A stretch of DNA of 64,000 bases from Microcystis aeruginosa FD4 (lineage in GTDB: Bacteria > Cyanobacteriota > Cyanobacteriia > Cyanobacteriales > Microcystaceae). Below are positions 17,530 through 25,700 of the stretch, one piece after another. Positions within the stretch are counted from its first letter, which is position 1. Each line of letters starts with the position of its first letter. The translations under genes and the position numbers were made by a program. Under the pieces are notes generated by a model. The model made no database searches and was not told the origin of the DNA. It saw only the letters and a program-made list of their open reading frames with translations. The DNA is taken from contig NZ_CP046973.1 in the NCBI RefSeq assembly GCF_009792235.1, positions 3,596,001-3,660,000 on the forward strand. Reading direction: 5' to 3'.

Positions 17530-17669
17530 TCCCATTCAAGAGGTGGATTATCAACGGCCTGATCAAAAGAGAATTAAGGCTTTTAAAACTATTTTAGAAC
17601 GGGAAAAAGAGGTTTAGCGGCCGATGCGGCCTGTGGACAATTGCGATCGAGCGTCATGGTAAAATAAAC
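17527..17669 (+). pseudogene. Broken duplicate of the rlmN 3' end
   Basis: Aligns with 16182-16352, the last ~55 codons of rlmN plus its stop and TAAAC beyond. Identity is near complete except for a deletion of about 25 nt after GAAAAAG that puts it out of frame. No start or upstream rlmN sequence is present. It lies directly against the hairpin block at 17278-17529. Confidence 0.85.
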
Positions 17670-17710
17670 AACCGTCAATCGGCCATTAACTAGATTGCTA
17701 GTCTCGCTGC

Positions 17711-17722
17711 TAGGCTAAACTA
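17711..17722 (+). promoter_or_regulatory. Shared upstream motif TAGGCTAAACTA (copy 1)
   Basis: The 12-mer TAGGCTAAACTA lies 34 nt before the CpcD-like start; the identical 12-mer occurs at 18218-18229, 40 nt before petH. TAAACT would serve as a -10 element. Because both the motif and the coding start are shared, this may be a duplicated promoter region. No transcription data are available here. Confidence 0.4.
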
Positions 17723-17755
17723 GAGAACCATAACATCAATGTAGGAGCCATTTCG

Positions 17756-17980
17756 ATGCAAAGTCTCTCTAGTGCCAAAGAAAATCGCCTTTTTGTCTAT
17801 GAAGTCGTCGGTTTGAGTCAAAATGACAAGACTGATAACCTAGATTATTCTATCCGTAAGAGTGGCAGTGTCTTTTTAACCGTTCCCTATAGCCGCATGA
17901 ATCAAGAAATGCGTCGGATTACCCGTTTAGGCGCTCGCATCGTCAGCATTAAACCCTTAAACGCAGCTGCAGCCCAGTAG
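17756..17980 (+). CDS. Stand-alone CpcD-like phycobilisome linker domain
   Basis: 74 residues, essentially one CpcD domain: NRLFVYEVVGLSQNDKTDN, SGSVFLTVPYSRMNQEMRR, ITRLGARIVSIKPLN. CpcD caps phycocyanin rods; the same domain at the N-terminus of PetH attaches FNR to the phycobilisome. This copy is much closer to the PetH domain at 18269 (about 50 of 60 positions the same) than a normal cpc-operon cpcD would be expected to be, and no cpc genes are near. A good ribosome site (AGGAG) precedes the ATG and a strong terminator follows. Either a rod cap or a petH-derived free linker; I favour a local duplication. Confidence 0.8.
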   Translation: MQSLSSAKENRLFVYEVVGLSQNDKTDNLDYSIRKSGSVFLTVPYSRMNQEMRRITRLGARIVSIKPLNAAAAQ

Positions 17981-18007
17981 TTGCAAAAATAATTATCGGT
18001 AATATCT

Positions 18008-18050
18008 GTCCCCCGCTCTTGCTCTAATCAGGCAAACAAGGGGGACTTTT
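18008..18050 (+). terminator. Rho-independent terminator after the CpcD-like gene
   Basis: GTCCCCC (18008-18014) pairs with GGGGGAC (18040-18046), followed by TTTT. It separates the CpcD-like gene from petH, so they are separate transcripts. Confidence 0.75.
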
Positions 18051-18217
18051 AGCATAAATGGGGAAAAATAACATAAATCTTAATAAAAAGTAAAAATGAT
18101 GCAAATGTAACAGATTTTAACCAGAGAGTTGACCTATTCTGAGGAAAAAGATAGAAGCGATGTCTGTGGTTTTTTTAAGATAACTCTCAATTAGGCCTAG
18201 GTGTAGTGTACCGATGG

Positions 18218-18229
18218 TAGGCTAAACTA
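18218..18229 (+). promoter_or_regulatory. Shared upstream motif TAGGCTAAACTA (copy 2)
   Basis: Identical to 17711-17722 and at a similar distance from the start codon (40 nt before petH). Candidate -10 region of a petH promoter. A classic NtcA site (GTA-N8-TAC) was not found nearby. Confidence 0.4.
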
Positions 18230-18268
18230 TGGAACGATTATCGTGACTTGAGTTGGGAGTTATATTTA

Positions 18269-19468
18269 ATGTACAGTCCGAGTACACTAGCGGGAAACCG
18301 TTTATTTGTTTACGAAGTGGCGGGTCTCAATCAAAACGACAATACTGACAGCTTGGATTATTCAATCCGTCAAAGTGGGAGCGTGTTTTTCACGGTTCCC
18401 TACAGTCGCATGAATCAAGAAATGCGTCGGATTACCCGTTTAGGTGGTCGTATCGTCAGCATCAAACCCTTAAATGGGATTGCCCCCGTAGCAACTGTTT
18501 CTAGTGCCTCCACACCACAGCCAATCGCTCAATCATCGCCCGTCCCCGAACAGACCAAGAAAAAGGCCATGACTCAAGCGAAAGAAAAAACAGATATCCC
18601 GGTCAACATCTACCGTCCGAACCAACCCTTTATCGGCAAATGTATCGAGAATTATGCTCTCGTTGATGAGGGGGGTATCGGTATCGTACAACACGTCACC
18701 TTTGACCTTTCTGGGGGCGATTTACGCTATTTAGAAGGGCAAAGTATCGGTATTATCCCCCCGGGGACCGATGCTAATGGCAAACCTCATAAATTGAGAC
18801 TCTATTCGATCGCCTCCACCCGTCATGGTGATAAATTAGACGATAAAACCGTATCCCTCTGCGTGCGTCAGTTAGAATACCAACACCCAGAAACGAAGGA
18901 AACGGTTTATGGAGTTTGTTCCACCTATCTCTGTAATATAGAGGTGGGTGCCGATGTGGCTATTACTGGTCCGGTGGGTAAGGAAATGCTGCTACCGGGT
19001 GATGAAGATGCCACCATCATTATGATGGCCACCGGGACGGGAATCGCTCCCTTCCGGGCTTTCCTCTGGCGGATGTTCAAGGAACAACACGAGGATTATA
19101 AATTCAAAGGTCTAGCTTGGTTGATTTTCGGAGTTCCCAAAACGGCCAATATTCTCTACCAAGAGGAATTAGAGCAAATCGCGGCGGAATTCCCCGATAA
19201 CTTCCGTCTCACCTATGCCATCAGCCGGGAACAGCAAAATCCCCAGGGCGGTAGAATGTATATTCAACACCGGGTAGCCGAACACGCTGACGAAATCTGG
19301 AATCTACTCCAAAGTCCCAAAACCCACGCTTATATGTGCGGACTGAAAGGGATGGAAGATGGTATCAACGATGCTATGAGTGGTGCTGCCACTAAAAATA
19401 GTGCTGATTGGTCTGTCTATCAGAAACAACTGAAAAAAGAACATCGCTGGCACGTAGAAACCTACTAA
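18269..19468 (+). CDS. petH: Ferredoxin-NADP+ oxidoreductase with CpcD linker domain
   Basis: 399 residues from ATG 18269 (MYSPSTLAGNRLFVYEV). Residues 10-70 are the CpcD-type domain that docks the enzyme on phycobilisomes; 71-108 a flexible Pro/Ser/Lys hinge; then the FAD domain (RLYSIAST) and the NADP domain (MATGTGIAPFRAFLW), ending KEHRWHVETY with the terminal Tyr that stacks on the flavin. It passes electrons from ferredoxin to NADP+, and back in the short form. The TTG-started extension at 18248 is not credible. A terminator hairpin follows. The preceding gene encodes a near copy of its linker domain. Confidence 0.95.
   Translation: MYSPSTLAGNRLFVYEVAGLNQNDNTDSLDYSIRQSGSVFFTVPYSRMNQEMRRITRLGGRIVSIKPLNGIAPVATVSSASTPQPIAQSSPVPEQTKKKAMTQAKEKTDIPVNIYRPNQPFIGKCIENYALVDEGGIGIVQHVTFDLSGGDLRYLEGQSIGIIPPGTDANGKPHKLRLYSIASTRHGDKLDDKTVSLCVRQLEYQHPETKETVYGVCSTYLCNIEVGADVAITGPVGKEMLLPGDEDATIIMMATGTGIAPFRAFLWRMFKEQHEDYKFKGLAWLIFGVPKTANILYQEELEQIAAEFPDNFRLTYAISREQQNPQGGRMYIQHRVAEHADEIWNLLQSPKTHAYMCGLKGMEDGINDAMSGAATKNSADWSVYQKQLKKEHRWHVETY
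18569..18571 (+). promoter_or_regulatory. Probable internal translation start for short FNR
   Basis: Met101 of PetH (AMTQAKEKTDIPVN) sits in the hinge between the linker and FAD domains. In Synechocystis 6803 an internal start at the corresponding place (Met113) yields FNR-S without the CpcD domain, used in heterotrophic or nitrogen-starved cells. Position match is seen; use in this organism is inference. Confidence 0.6.
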
Positions 19469-19496
19469 ACCAAAAAGGTTCTCGGAAAATTTTTGC

Positions 19497-19520
19497 GGGT
19501 GGGCATTGTCCACCCTTTTT
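19497..19520 (+). terminator. Rho-independent terminator after petH
   Basis: GGGTGG (19497-19502) pairs with CCACCC (19510-19515) followed by TTTTT. Confidence 0.85.
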
Positions 19521-19566
19521 GTCATGGCTTCGGTTAAGATCAGTTTTTTAAAAGGCTTTTAAAAAG

Positions 19567-20409
19567 ATGAAATTCTCTCGACACTTTTTTCCTGTTTTCC
19601 TTGCCCTCTGCCTACTGTTTATTTTGCTGCCCCGGGCCTGGAGTTTTACTAATAGCCAAAAACAAATTCTGGCAGATTTAAAAACAGCCGAGATTATTTA
19701 TCTGGGAGAAAGGCACGATAGTCAAGCAGATCATCAGGCCCAATTAGCTATTATCGAGTATTTACAGGCCAATAATCCCCAAATAGCGATCGCTTTTGAG
19801 ATGTTTCAACGTCCTTACCAAATCTATTTGGATCAGTATTTAGCGGGCCAAATTAGCGAAAATCAGTTAAGAGAAAAAAGTGAATACGACCAACGTTGGG
19901 GATTTGATTGGGAATTTTACGCCCCGATCCTGCGCTTGGCCAAGGCGAAACAACTACCAGCGATCGCCCTCAATACACCCACGGAAATCACGAGAAAAGT
20001 GGCACGGGAGGGCTTAGAAAGCCTCTCTACCTCAGAAATGACCTACATCCCCCCTAAAAGCGAAATAAACCAGGATAACGAGGAGTACCGTCAACAGATA
20101 TTTGCCGTTTATCAGCAACACACGGGGGGCAGTAGTCAGGGATTCGATCGCTTTTTTTTGGCACAGGTTCTCTGGGATGAAACCATGGCCGATGCGATCG
20201 CTAAATTCTGGCAAGCTCATCCCAACTATCAGATCATTGTCCTAGCAGGAAAAGGTCATATTGCCTACGGTTACGGTATTCCCAGTCGAGTCCAAAGAAG
20301 ATTAGGCGATCGCGTCAGCCAGCGCTCGGTTTTCTTGGGAGACGCTCCTCAATCATCATCAGCAGAAACCAAAAAACCCGCCGATTATTTTTGGCAAGAG
20401 CAAAATTAA
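19567..20409 (+). CDS. ChaN-family (haem-binding uptake-like) secreted protein
   Basis: 280 residues with a signal peptide (basic start, LALCLLFILLPRAWS). The core matches ChaN/Cofac_haem_bdg: IIYLGERHDSQADHQAQ with the conserved G-E-x-H-D, AFEMFQRPYQ, and NYQIIVLAGKGHIAYGYGIP. Campylobacter ChaN binds two stacked haems and may take part in iron uptake. Cyanobacterial copies are frequent and mostly unstudied. There is no lipobox cysteine here, so it is probably soluble in the periplasm or lumen. Single gene, 98 nt after petH. Confidence 0.8.
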   Translation: MKFSRHFFPVFLALCLLFILLPRAWSFTNSQKQILADLKTAEIIYLGERHDSQADHQAQLAIIEYLQANNPQIAIAFEMFQRPYQIYLDQYLAGQISENQLREKSEYDQRWGFDWEFYAPILRLAKAKQLPAIALNTPTEITRKVAREGLESLSTSEMTYIPPKSEINQDNEEYRQQIFAVYQQHTGGSSQGFDRFFLAQVLWDETMADAIAKFWQAHPNYQIIVLAGKGHIAYGYGIPSRVQRRLGDRVSQRSVFLGDAPQSSSAETKKPADYFWQEQN

Positions 20410-20500
20410 GCAAGTCGGAGGTTAGGAAACAAGAGATGATAAGCTAAGAAGCCAGCTTTTAATTTAGTAGATAATAGGTCTGAAAAACTGAGGCTATTTT

Positions 20501-21376
20501 ATGATTAATTTAACCCGGCAAGATACCGAAACGCTCGATCGCATTTTAGCTGTGACTCGTGCCGTCGGTTGGGGTGGTGCTAAAATCCTCCAATCCTACT
20601 ACCGGGGTGAACAGGATTTAGCCGTCAACGAGGCAAAAAAAGGCGGACCGGTGACAGCGGCGGATTTAGCAGCAAATCACTATATTTTAGGGGAATTACA
20701 CAGAAATTTCTCTGATATCGACTTTGGTTATCTGAGCGAGGAAACCCATCAAGGCAATGAAGCTATCCCGAAAGATTGGGTATGGATTATCGATCCTTTG
20801 GACGGAACCCGCGATTTTATCGACAAAACGGGAGAATATGCCCTACATATCGCCTTATGTTATCAGGGAAGACCGATGATCGCCGTGGTTGCCCTACCGG
20901 ATCAAGGAAAACTCTATTTTGCCCAAAAAGGAAAAGGCACTTTTCTAGAAACTAGCGACGGCAATATTACACAGGTAAAAGTTGCCAATAAAGATCAAAT
21001 TACCGACCTCTATCTGGTGGTTAGTCGTACCCATCGCGACCAACGTTTTGATAATTTATTAAGCCAAATACCCTTCTTAGGTAAAAATTATGTGGGTAGT
21101 GTGGGCTGTAAAATTGCCACGATCCTCGAACAAAAATCCGATGTTTATATCTCCCTATCGGGGAAATCGGCGGCTAAAGACTGGGATTTTGCCGCCCCGG
21201 AGTTGGTTTTAACGGAAGCGGGCGGCAAATTCTCCTATTTTGATGGTCAACCGGTGCGCTATAATCGCGGCGATGTGCGGCAATGGGGGGGGATCATGGC
21301 TAGTAATGGTCCTTGTCATCAACAACTTTGTCAGTTGTCCACGGCAATCCTCGCCCAAATTGACGCCACTGTCTAA
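20501..21376 (+). CDS. CysQ/inositol-monophosphatase-family phosphatase
   Basis: 291 residues. Metal-binding motifs of the family: SEET (79-82), WIIDPLDGTRDFI (D98, D101 with DGT) and AAKDWDFAAPELVLTEAG near the C-terminus. Of the family members it most resembles 3'(2'),5'-bisphosphate nucleotidases (CysQ), which remove PAP formed in sulfate assimilation, but inositol monophosphatase activity cannot be excluded. It would need Mg2+ and be Li+ sensitive if the family rules hold. Single gene. Confidence 0.82.
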   Translation: MINLTRQDTETLDRILAVTRAVGWGGAKILQSYYRGEQDLAVNEAKKGGPVTAADLAANHYILGELHRNFSDIDFGYLSEETHQGNEAIPKDWVWIIDPLDGTRDFIDKTGEYALHIALCYQGRPMIAVVALPDQGKLYFAQKGKGTFLETSDGNITQVKVANKDQITDLYLVVSRTHRDQRFDNLLSQIPFLGKNYVGSVGCKIATILEQKSDVYISLSGKSAAKDWDFAAPELVLTEAGGKFSYFDGQPVRYNRGDVRQWGGIMASNGPCHQQLCQLSTAILAQIDATV

Positions 21377-21390
21377 TTTCTGACTTGAAA

Positions 21391-21424
21391 GAGGGTGTGG
21401 GGTGTGGGGTGTGGGGTGTAGGGA
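21391..21424. repeat. Short GGGGTGTG array
   Basis: GAGGGTGTGGGGTGTGGGG and continuation; same type as 4171-4260. Confidence 0.8.
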
Positions 21425-21611
21425 AGGAAACCTCTTTCATCTGTGGGGGTGAAAATTTTTTCATCGGGACTGACTGGAAAATAGAAGCTGAAATAACGCC
21501 AATTCGTCAATCAGAATATTTTCATGCTTGGTGGTGCCGACTTTGGCATCAGGACTGCTCCCCTAACCGAGAATCAGAGATCGGTAGAATGGAAAAAAAC
21601 CAGATCGAGCA

Positions 21612-23471
21612 ATGTTACGGTTAAAAACTTGGCAAGGGTTGATTTTAGCAGTTCCGATCGCCGCTGTGGTCATCTTTCTGATCGTGGCCGCCAGTTTCCA
21701 GATCAATCAATGGGGTTTAAATTGGATTTGGGCAGTTTTTACCCTGATTTTTGTTGCTTGGCGCTTCCTGTTGGTCAAATGGACGCGCCCAGTGGTCGGG
21801 GAAATTGAAGCCACCATTGGCGAAGTTAAGGCAGAATTAACCCCTCCTGACGGTGATTCTGGGGGAAATGTCGAGGAAATTATCGAGAGGATTATCGTCG
21901 AGGCCCGCAATGATCGCCCGGTTTGGGAAGATTGGGCGACTTTTTGGCAACGCTGTCAGGATTTGGTCAATGCCATCGCCCAGATCTATTACCCCGATGT
22001 CAAGTACCCCTTATTAAATATTTACATTCCCCAGGCCTACGGTTTAATTCGGGGAACCGTGGATGATAGCGATCGCTGGATGCAGAATCTTTCCCCCGCT
22101 CTCAATCAAATCACCATCGGGCAAGCCTATCAAGCCTACGAAGTATATCAAAAATTGCAACCCTCGGCCCAGAAACTTTGGCAAGTCTGGAATTGGGCGC
22201 AATGGGTGATCAATCCCGCTGCGGCTGCGGCTAAAGTTGCCAGTCAAAAGTATAGCGATCGAGCGGATCAGCAATTATTAGTCAATTTAGGGCAAGTTTT
22301 GCGGGAAAATGCCCTAAGAAATCTCTCTCGCCAAGCGGTGTTACTCTACAGTGGCAATAATCTCGCCCCCACTCTCCCCAGCAAGACCAAAATCGCCACC
22401 ACTACTCTCAAGGAAATTCTCGCCCAAGCGGAACCGATTACGGAAATCGATCGCCAACCGGTTAATATTCTGCTGGTTGGACGCACCGGGGCCGGCAAAA
22501 GCAGTTTAATCAATACTCTTTTTCGGGCCGATTTGGCCCAAGTGGATCTATTGCCCAGTACCGACGCGATCCAATCCTACCATTGGCAAACCCCAGAAGG
22601 AGACGAGTTAATCCTCTGGGATACCCCGGGCTACGAACAGGCAAATCGGGCTGATTATCGGCAAAAGGTTCTTAATTACGCCGAAAACGCCGATTTATTA
22701 ATTCTTGTCACCCCCGCCCTCGATCCCGCCCTGGCCATGGATGAGGCTTTTCTTAAAGATTTGCAACAAACTATTGACAATTTACCAGTTATAGTGTGTG
22801 TTTCTCAAGTTGATCGCCTGCGTCCGCTGCGAGAGTGGCAACCCCCCTATAATTGGCTGACGGGAGAAAGTCCCAAAGAAGTCAATATCCGCGAATGCTT
22901 GCAGTATCGGGCGGAATTATTCGAGGAACTCTGCGATCGCATTTTGCCGATGGTCAGTCAGCAGCCGGATAGAGAAGCTTGGGGGGATGAGGAGTTATCA
23001 ATCGCTTTGCTGGGGGCAATTTCACCCGCAAAACAGTTGCGTTTAGCCCGTTTTTTAGCGGATTTAGAAACTCGAACCCTGGCAGCGGCGAAAATAATCG
23101 ATCGCTATACTTTACAGATGGCCACGGGGCAAGGTTTAACGGCCCTATTAAAAAGTCCTATTCTAGGTTTTATCTCCACTTTAGCCACAGGAAGACCGAC
23201 TTTAGCCTATCTTTTAGCTGAACAAATTCCTGTGGAACAATTGCCAGTTGTTATCGGTAAATTACAGATGGCCTACGAGCTTTATTCTCTCTTGAATCCG
23301 GAGAATAAAAGTTTTGATTTATTGGCACTTTGGCCAATACTATTAGAAAATTCTAGCACTGCCGACAGGGAAGCTTGGGCCTGGGGTCATGCTCTGGTAG
23401 AATATTGGACAAAGAACCTATCGATCGAACAGTTCCGGTCAAGTTATCAGGGGTATTTAGAAGGGAATTAA
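21612..23471 (+). CDS. Membrane-anchored GTPase
   Basis: 619 residues. Two N-terminal membrane segments (LILAVPIAAVVIFLIVAASF and LNWIWAVFTLIFVAWRFLLV), then a ~200-residue helical region and a GTPase domain of the TrmE-Era type: G1 GRTGAGKSS (290-298), G3 DTPG (337-340), G4 SQVD (398-401). The C-terminal 170 residues are helical. This plan (two membrane helices, helical linker, G domain) recurs in cyanobacteria, often annotated only as GTPase; some relatives are called DUF697-type. The function is unknown. The G4 motif has Ser-Gln for the usual Asn/Thr-Lys, so base specificity may be loose. Confidence 0.8.
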   Translation: MLRLKTWQGLILAVPIAAVVIFLIVAASFQINQWGLNWIWAVFTLIFVAWRFLLVKWTRPVVGEIEATIGEVKAELTPPDGDSGGNVEEIIERIIVEARNDRPVWEDWATFWQRCQDLVNAIAQIYYPDVKYPLLNIYIPQAYGLIRGTVDDSDRWMQNLSPALNQITIGQAYQAYEVYQKLQPSAQKLWQVWNWAQWVINPAAAAAKVASQKYSDRADQQLLVNLGQVLRENALRNLSRQAVLLYSGNNLAPTLPSKTKIATTTLKEILAQAEPITEIDRQPVNILLVGRTGAGKSSLINTLFRADLAQVDLLPSTDAIQSYHWQTPEGDELILWDTPGYEQANRADYRQKVLNYAENADLLILVTPALDPALAMDEAFLKDLQQTIDNLPVIVCVSQVDRLRPLREWQPPYNWLTGESPKEVNIRECLQYRAELFEELCDRILPMVSQQPDREAWGDEELSIALLGAISPAKQLRLARFLADLETRTLAAAKIIDRYTLQMATGQGLTALLKSPILGFISTLATGRPTLAYLLAEQIPVEQLPVVIGKLQMAYELYSLLNPENKSFDLLALWPILLENSSTADREAWAWGHALVEYWTKNLSIEQFRSSYQGYLEGN

Positions 23472-23648
23472 CAACAAACTAGAGACGATAAAATAATCAC
23501 CTACCTCGTTATATAATAATACTAAATCCTGTTTAAAAGGTCTAGAACTTACCAAAAATTACTGCAGCTATTTTTTAATCTCAGCTTGTGTTGATTTTCT
23601 AATCTTAGACATTTATCCTGCTTATCTTTGATTTTTTTGTCATCTAAC

Positions 23649-24329
23649 TTATTCATGAGCAAAAGGATTAAAATTCTCTAGAAATTCTATACAAATACGA
23701 CTTCTATCATCCAAAAAAGTAAAACAGGATTCTTTACCGATAAGTGAATGAACCGCTCTTCGATTGTCAATAGTAGCGTTAGCTGAAATTTCATTAACAT
23801 TCATATTAACAATATTAACATAATCACTATTCCAAAGAATTTTAGCAAACATTATTCCTTGACTGACTTTCATTAGTCCTGCACAGAAAGGCTCCTGTCT
23901 AACTAATTTTCCTTGTTGGTAAAAACTGCAGCTTGCCAAAAAAGGGAAATAAGATTTTTGCTCTGTTTCATACAAGCATAACTGACTTTCATTATCGAGA
24001 AGAGTAAAACAATATCCTTTTCCTTGAGGATGATCTGAGCGAACAGCCGGTCGGTTATTGACCATTACATCAATTGCAGATCTATTAAAATCCCCTTCAT
24101 AAGTTGTCACTGTATTATCTTCCCATAAAATTGCTCCGCCATAAACGCCTTGAGCCATGGAACTGTTCACTAGACAAATGCCAGACGGTTTTATTACTTC
24201 CTTTTTTTTGATAAAACTACAGGAATATATGAAGGCAGAATGAGAAGCATATACGGCAGGAGGGTCACTCAAAAACAGACAATTTAAACCGACTAAATAT
24301 AAGAACCTTAATAATAGTTTCTTATCCAT
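23649..24329 (-). CDS. Secreted protein with two internal repeats, unknown function
   Basis: 226 residues from the ATG at 24329 (MDKKLLLRFLYLVGLNCLFL), giving a typical signal peptide; an ATG at 24353 adds 8 residues. The mature part consists of two copies of a ~95-residue unit. Shared marks in order: SCSF near each start, a Cys after a short gap, a K/I-LW motif (GAILWEDN / AKILWNSD), VNNRPAVRS / IDNRRAVHS, CFTLLDNESQLC / CFTFLDDRSRIC. Four conserved cysteines per unit suggest two disulfides each. I know no named family for it. It is isolated between noncoding gaps. Confidence 0.65.
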   Translation of the reverse strand: MDKKLLLRFLYLVGLNCLFLSDPPAVYASHSAFIYSCSFIKKKEVIKPSGICLVNSSMAQGVYGGAILWEDNTVTTYEGDFNRSAIDVMVNNRPAVRSDHPQGKGYCFTLLDNESQLCLYETEQKSYFPFLASCSFYQQGKLVRQEPFCAGLMKVSQGIMFAKILWNSDYVNIVNMNVNEISANATIDNRRAVHSLIGKESCFTFLDDRSRICIEFLENFNPFAHE

Positions 24330-24456
24330 GATTAAAACCACTCCGATCAACAATCTTTAACTGGCTGCAAAAATTCATATATTTGACTAGCCAATTATAT
24401 TATTACCCTATTTTAGGAACTCTATGTGATTGTACATTTTCTTGACTAACACTGCT

Positions 24457-24771
24457 TTAATTTTTATGGTTGGTATAGGTGATCAAGGGTTTCCATTGTA
24501 AGTTATTTGTTTCCAGGCTGTTAAGAGATTGATCGGTGATGATAGAATAAAGAACATCTGGATCTAAATCAGCACCATTTTCCCAATAAATTGTTCCCCA
24601 ATCGGGATTAATTTTGACTGTTTTAAAAAAAGCTAATTCTTTGAGAGGTTCAAAAATGCCGACAAATTCAATAATTTCTTTAAGATCAATAATGCCATCT
24701 CTATCATCTTCAAATTTAAGATAAAGTTGATAATCATTGAGTGGTTTTACTTCAATAATGTCTTTTAACAT
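24457..24771 (-). CDS. DUF2442 protein
   Basis: 104 residues. It shows the DUF2442 pattern: EVKPLNDYQLYLKFEDDRDG, IDLKEI, then VKINPDWGTIYWENGADLDP and DVLY. The family is usually paired with DUF4160, as here: the DUF4160 gene ends 3 nt upstream of this start. The pair has been proposed as a toxin-antitoxin-like module, DUF2442 being the likely DNA-binding or antitoxin half; the activity is unproven. Confidence 0.82.
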   Translation of the reverse strand: MLKDIIEVKPLNDYQLYLKFEDDRDGIIDLKEIIEFVGIFEPLKELAFFKTVKINPDWGTIYWENGADLDPDVLYSIITDQSLNSLETNNLQWKPLITYTNHKN

Positions 24772-24774
24772 GGT

Positions 24775-25035
24775 TTATTCTAATGGGGAAATCGGTTGTA
24801 AAGTTTGATTGAGTTTAGCAAGTTGCCAATTTTCCAGTAATTCTTGTTGATGAATAGCAGCCCATTCAATCACTAAACCAAGAATTCTCGGAGATAGTTG
24901 ACCTCTTAAGATAGCTAGATTTTTAATGTCAATAATCGCTTTTTGCTGATTGTAGCGGACATGAAAATGAGGGGGTGAATGGTCATTGTAGTACATAGTG
25001 ATAATAATTCCTAGAAAACGACTAATTTCTGGCAT
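24775..25035 (-). CDS. DUF4160 protein
   Basis: 86 residues. The family signature is FLGIIITMYYNDHSPPHFHV with the HSPPHFH block, then RGQLSPRILGLVIEWAAIHQ. Co-encoded with DUF2442 (gap 3 nt). Function unknown; the histidine-rich strand could bind metal. A third small gene (25071-25304) precedes it by 35 nt and probably starts the transcript. Confidence 0.85.
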   Translation of the reverse strand: MPEISRFLGIIITMYYNDHSPPHFHVRYNQQKAIIDIKNLAILRGQLSPRILGLVIEWAAIHQQELLENWQLAKLNQTLQPISPLE

Positions 25036-25070
25036 CTTAGATCAATAGAGTTAATGGAATAAATTGTGAT

Positions 25071-25304
25071 TTAATCCTTGCTCAAGTATTGTTCAAGGGT
25101 TACATAGTCGCCTGATTGGTATTCATCCCGAACTTTTTGAAGTTCTGCGAGGGTTTCCTCGTCATCTTGATAGGAGGCTTCTTCTGCTTCAAAAATTTGT
25201 TGTTCTAATATTTCTAATAATTGTTGTTTTTGCGTTAAGTCAAGGGAGTTAATCGCTTCAGTTAAAGATTCAAAAGTGATTTGAAGATTGATTGTGTTGA
25301 TCAT
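25071..25304 (-). CDS. Small antitoxin-like protein
   Basis: 77 residues, acidic. It begins MINTINLQITFESLTEAINS and is mostly helical with LDLTQKQQLLEILEQQIFEA, then a DDEET/VRDEYQSGDYVTLEQYL tail. It resembles the small acidic proteins placed before RelE/ParE or VapC toxins, but no toxin follows it; DUF4160-DUF2442 does. I do not recognise a precise family. It may be the first gene of a three-gene unit. Confidence 0.5.
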   Translation of the reverse strand: MINTINLQITFESLTEAINSLDLTQKQQLLEILEQQIFEAEEASYQDDEETLAELQKVRDEYQSGDYVTLEQYLSKD

Positions 25305-25352
25305 GAAATTTTTCCTATTTGGCTAAAAAGTTAAATCTTGAGAGGTTTTGTC

Positions 25353-25595
25353 TCATCCATTAAAATAATCATGGCATATAGTCCTTAAAGTCTTCGATGG
25401 GAGCATCAAAGTTGTCAAGGGTTTTACGATACCTTTTGCGCTTCCATATTGGGGTCGTTTAACAGGGGAAGAAAGAGAGATAATTTGAAAGTCTTGACCT
25501 TCATTATTTTGGATAATAACTTGCGGACCTTCTGAGACGGCTCTAAGAAGTTCAGGAAGTTGATTTTGAGCTTCGTTTAGGGTTAGTTGTAGCAT
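25353..25595 (-). pseudogene. Phd-type antitoxin with frameshifted C-terminus
   Basis: From ATG 25595 the protein starts MLQLTLNEAQNQLPELLRAV and continues VIIQNNEGQDFQIISL, the Phd/YefM fold, reaching GSAKGIVK. At about 25418-25432 (GTAAAACCC on the minus strand) the frame slips: the alternative frame reads DNFDAPIEDFKDYMP then stop at 25369, the usual toxin-contacting tail of this antitoxin type. In the present frame the tail is the unrelated PLTTLMLPSKTLRTICHDYF. The DNA-binding part is intact. No toxin gene follows downstream. Confidence 0.7.
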
Positions 25596-25610
25596 AGATT
25601 TATTGGGTTT

Positions 25611-25700
25611 AAAGACAAGGGTTTTGATGGTTGAGTAAGCGGAGGTACTTTTTAAACCTTTAAGATACTTAACAAATGTAAGAAGATAATTGGGTTTCAT
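25611..25700 (-). pseudogene. Truncated RelE/ParE-type toxin remnant
   Basis: Thirty codons (MKPNYLLTFVKYLKGLK...) match the first helices of RelE/ParE-type toxins: a start, a conserved F-x-K-x-L, then STIKTLVF. The frame then runs directly into KPNKS and the start of the downstream Phd antitoxin. The remaining two thirds, with the catalytic region, are missing. Its antitoxin (25697-25924) ends with a 4-nt overlap, exactly the arrangement of an intact pair. A clean deletion joined two loci here. Confidence 0.65.

Noticed and set aside
17403..17597. 64-codon frame over the hairpin block
   Set aside because: It only reads through palindromes and the out-of-frame rlmN copy.
18107..18120. GTAACAGATTTTAA as an NtcA site before petH
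   Set aside because: The right half is TAA, not TAC, and the spacing to a possible -10 does not fit the usual -41.5 position.
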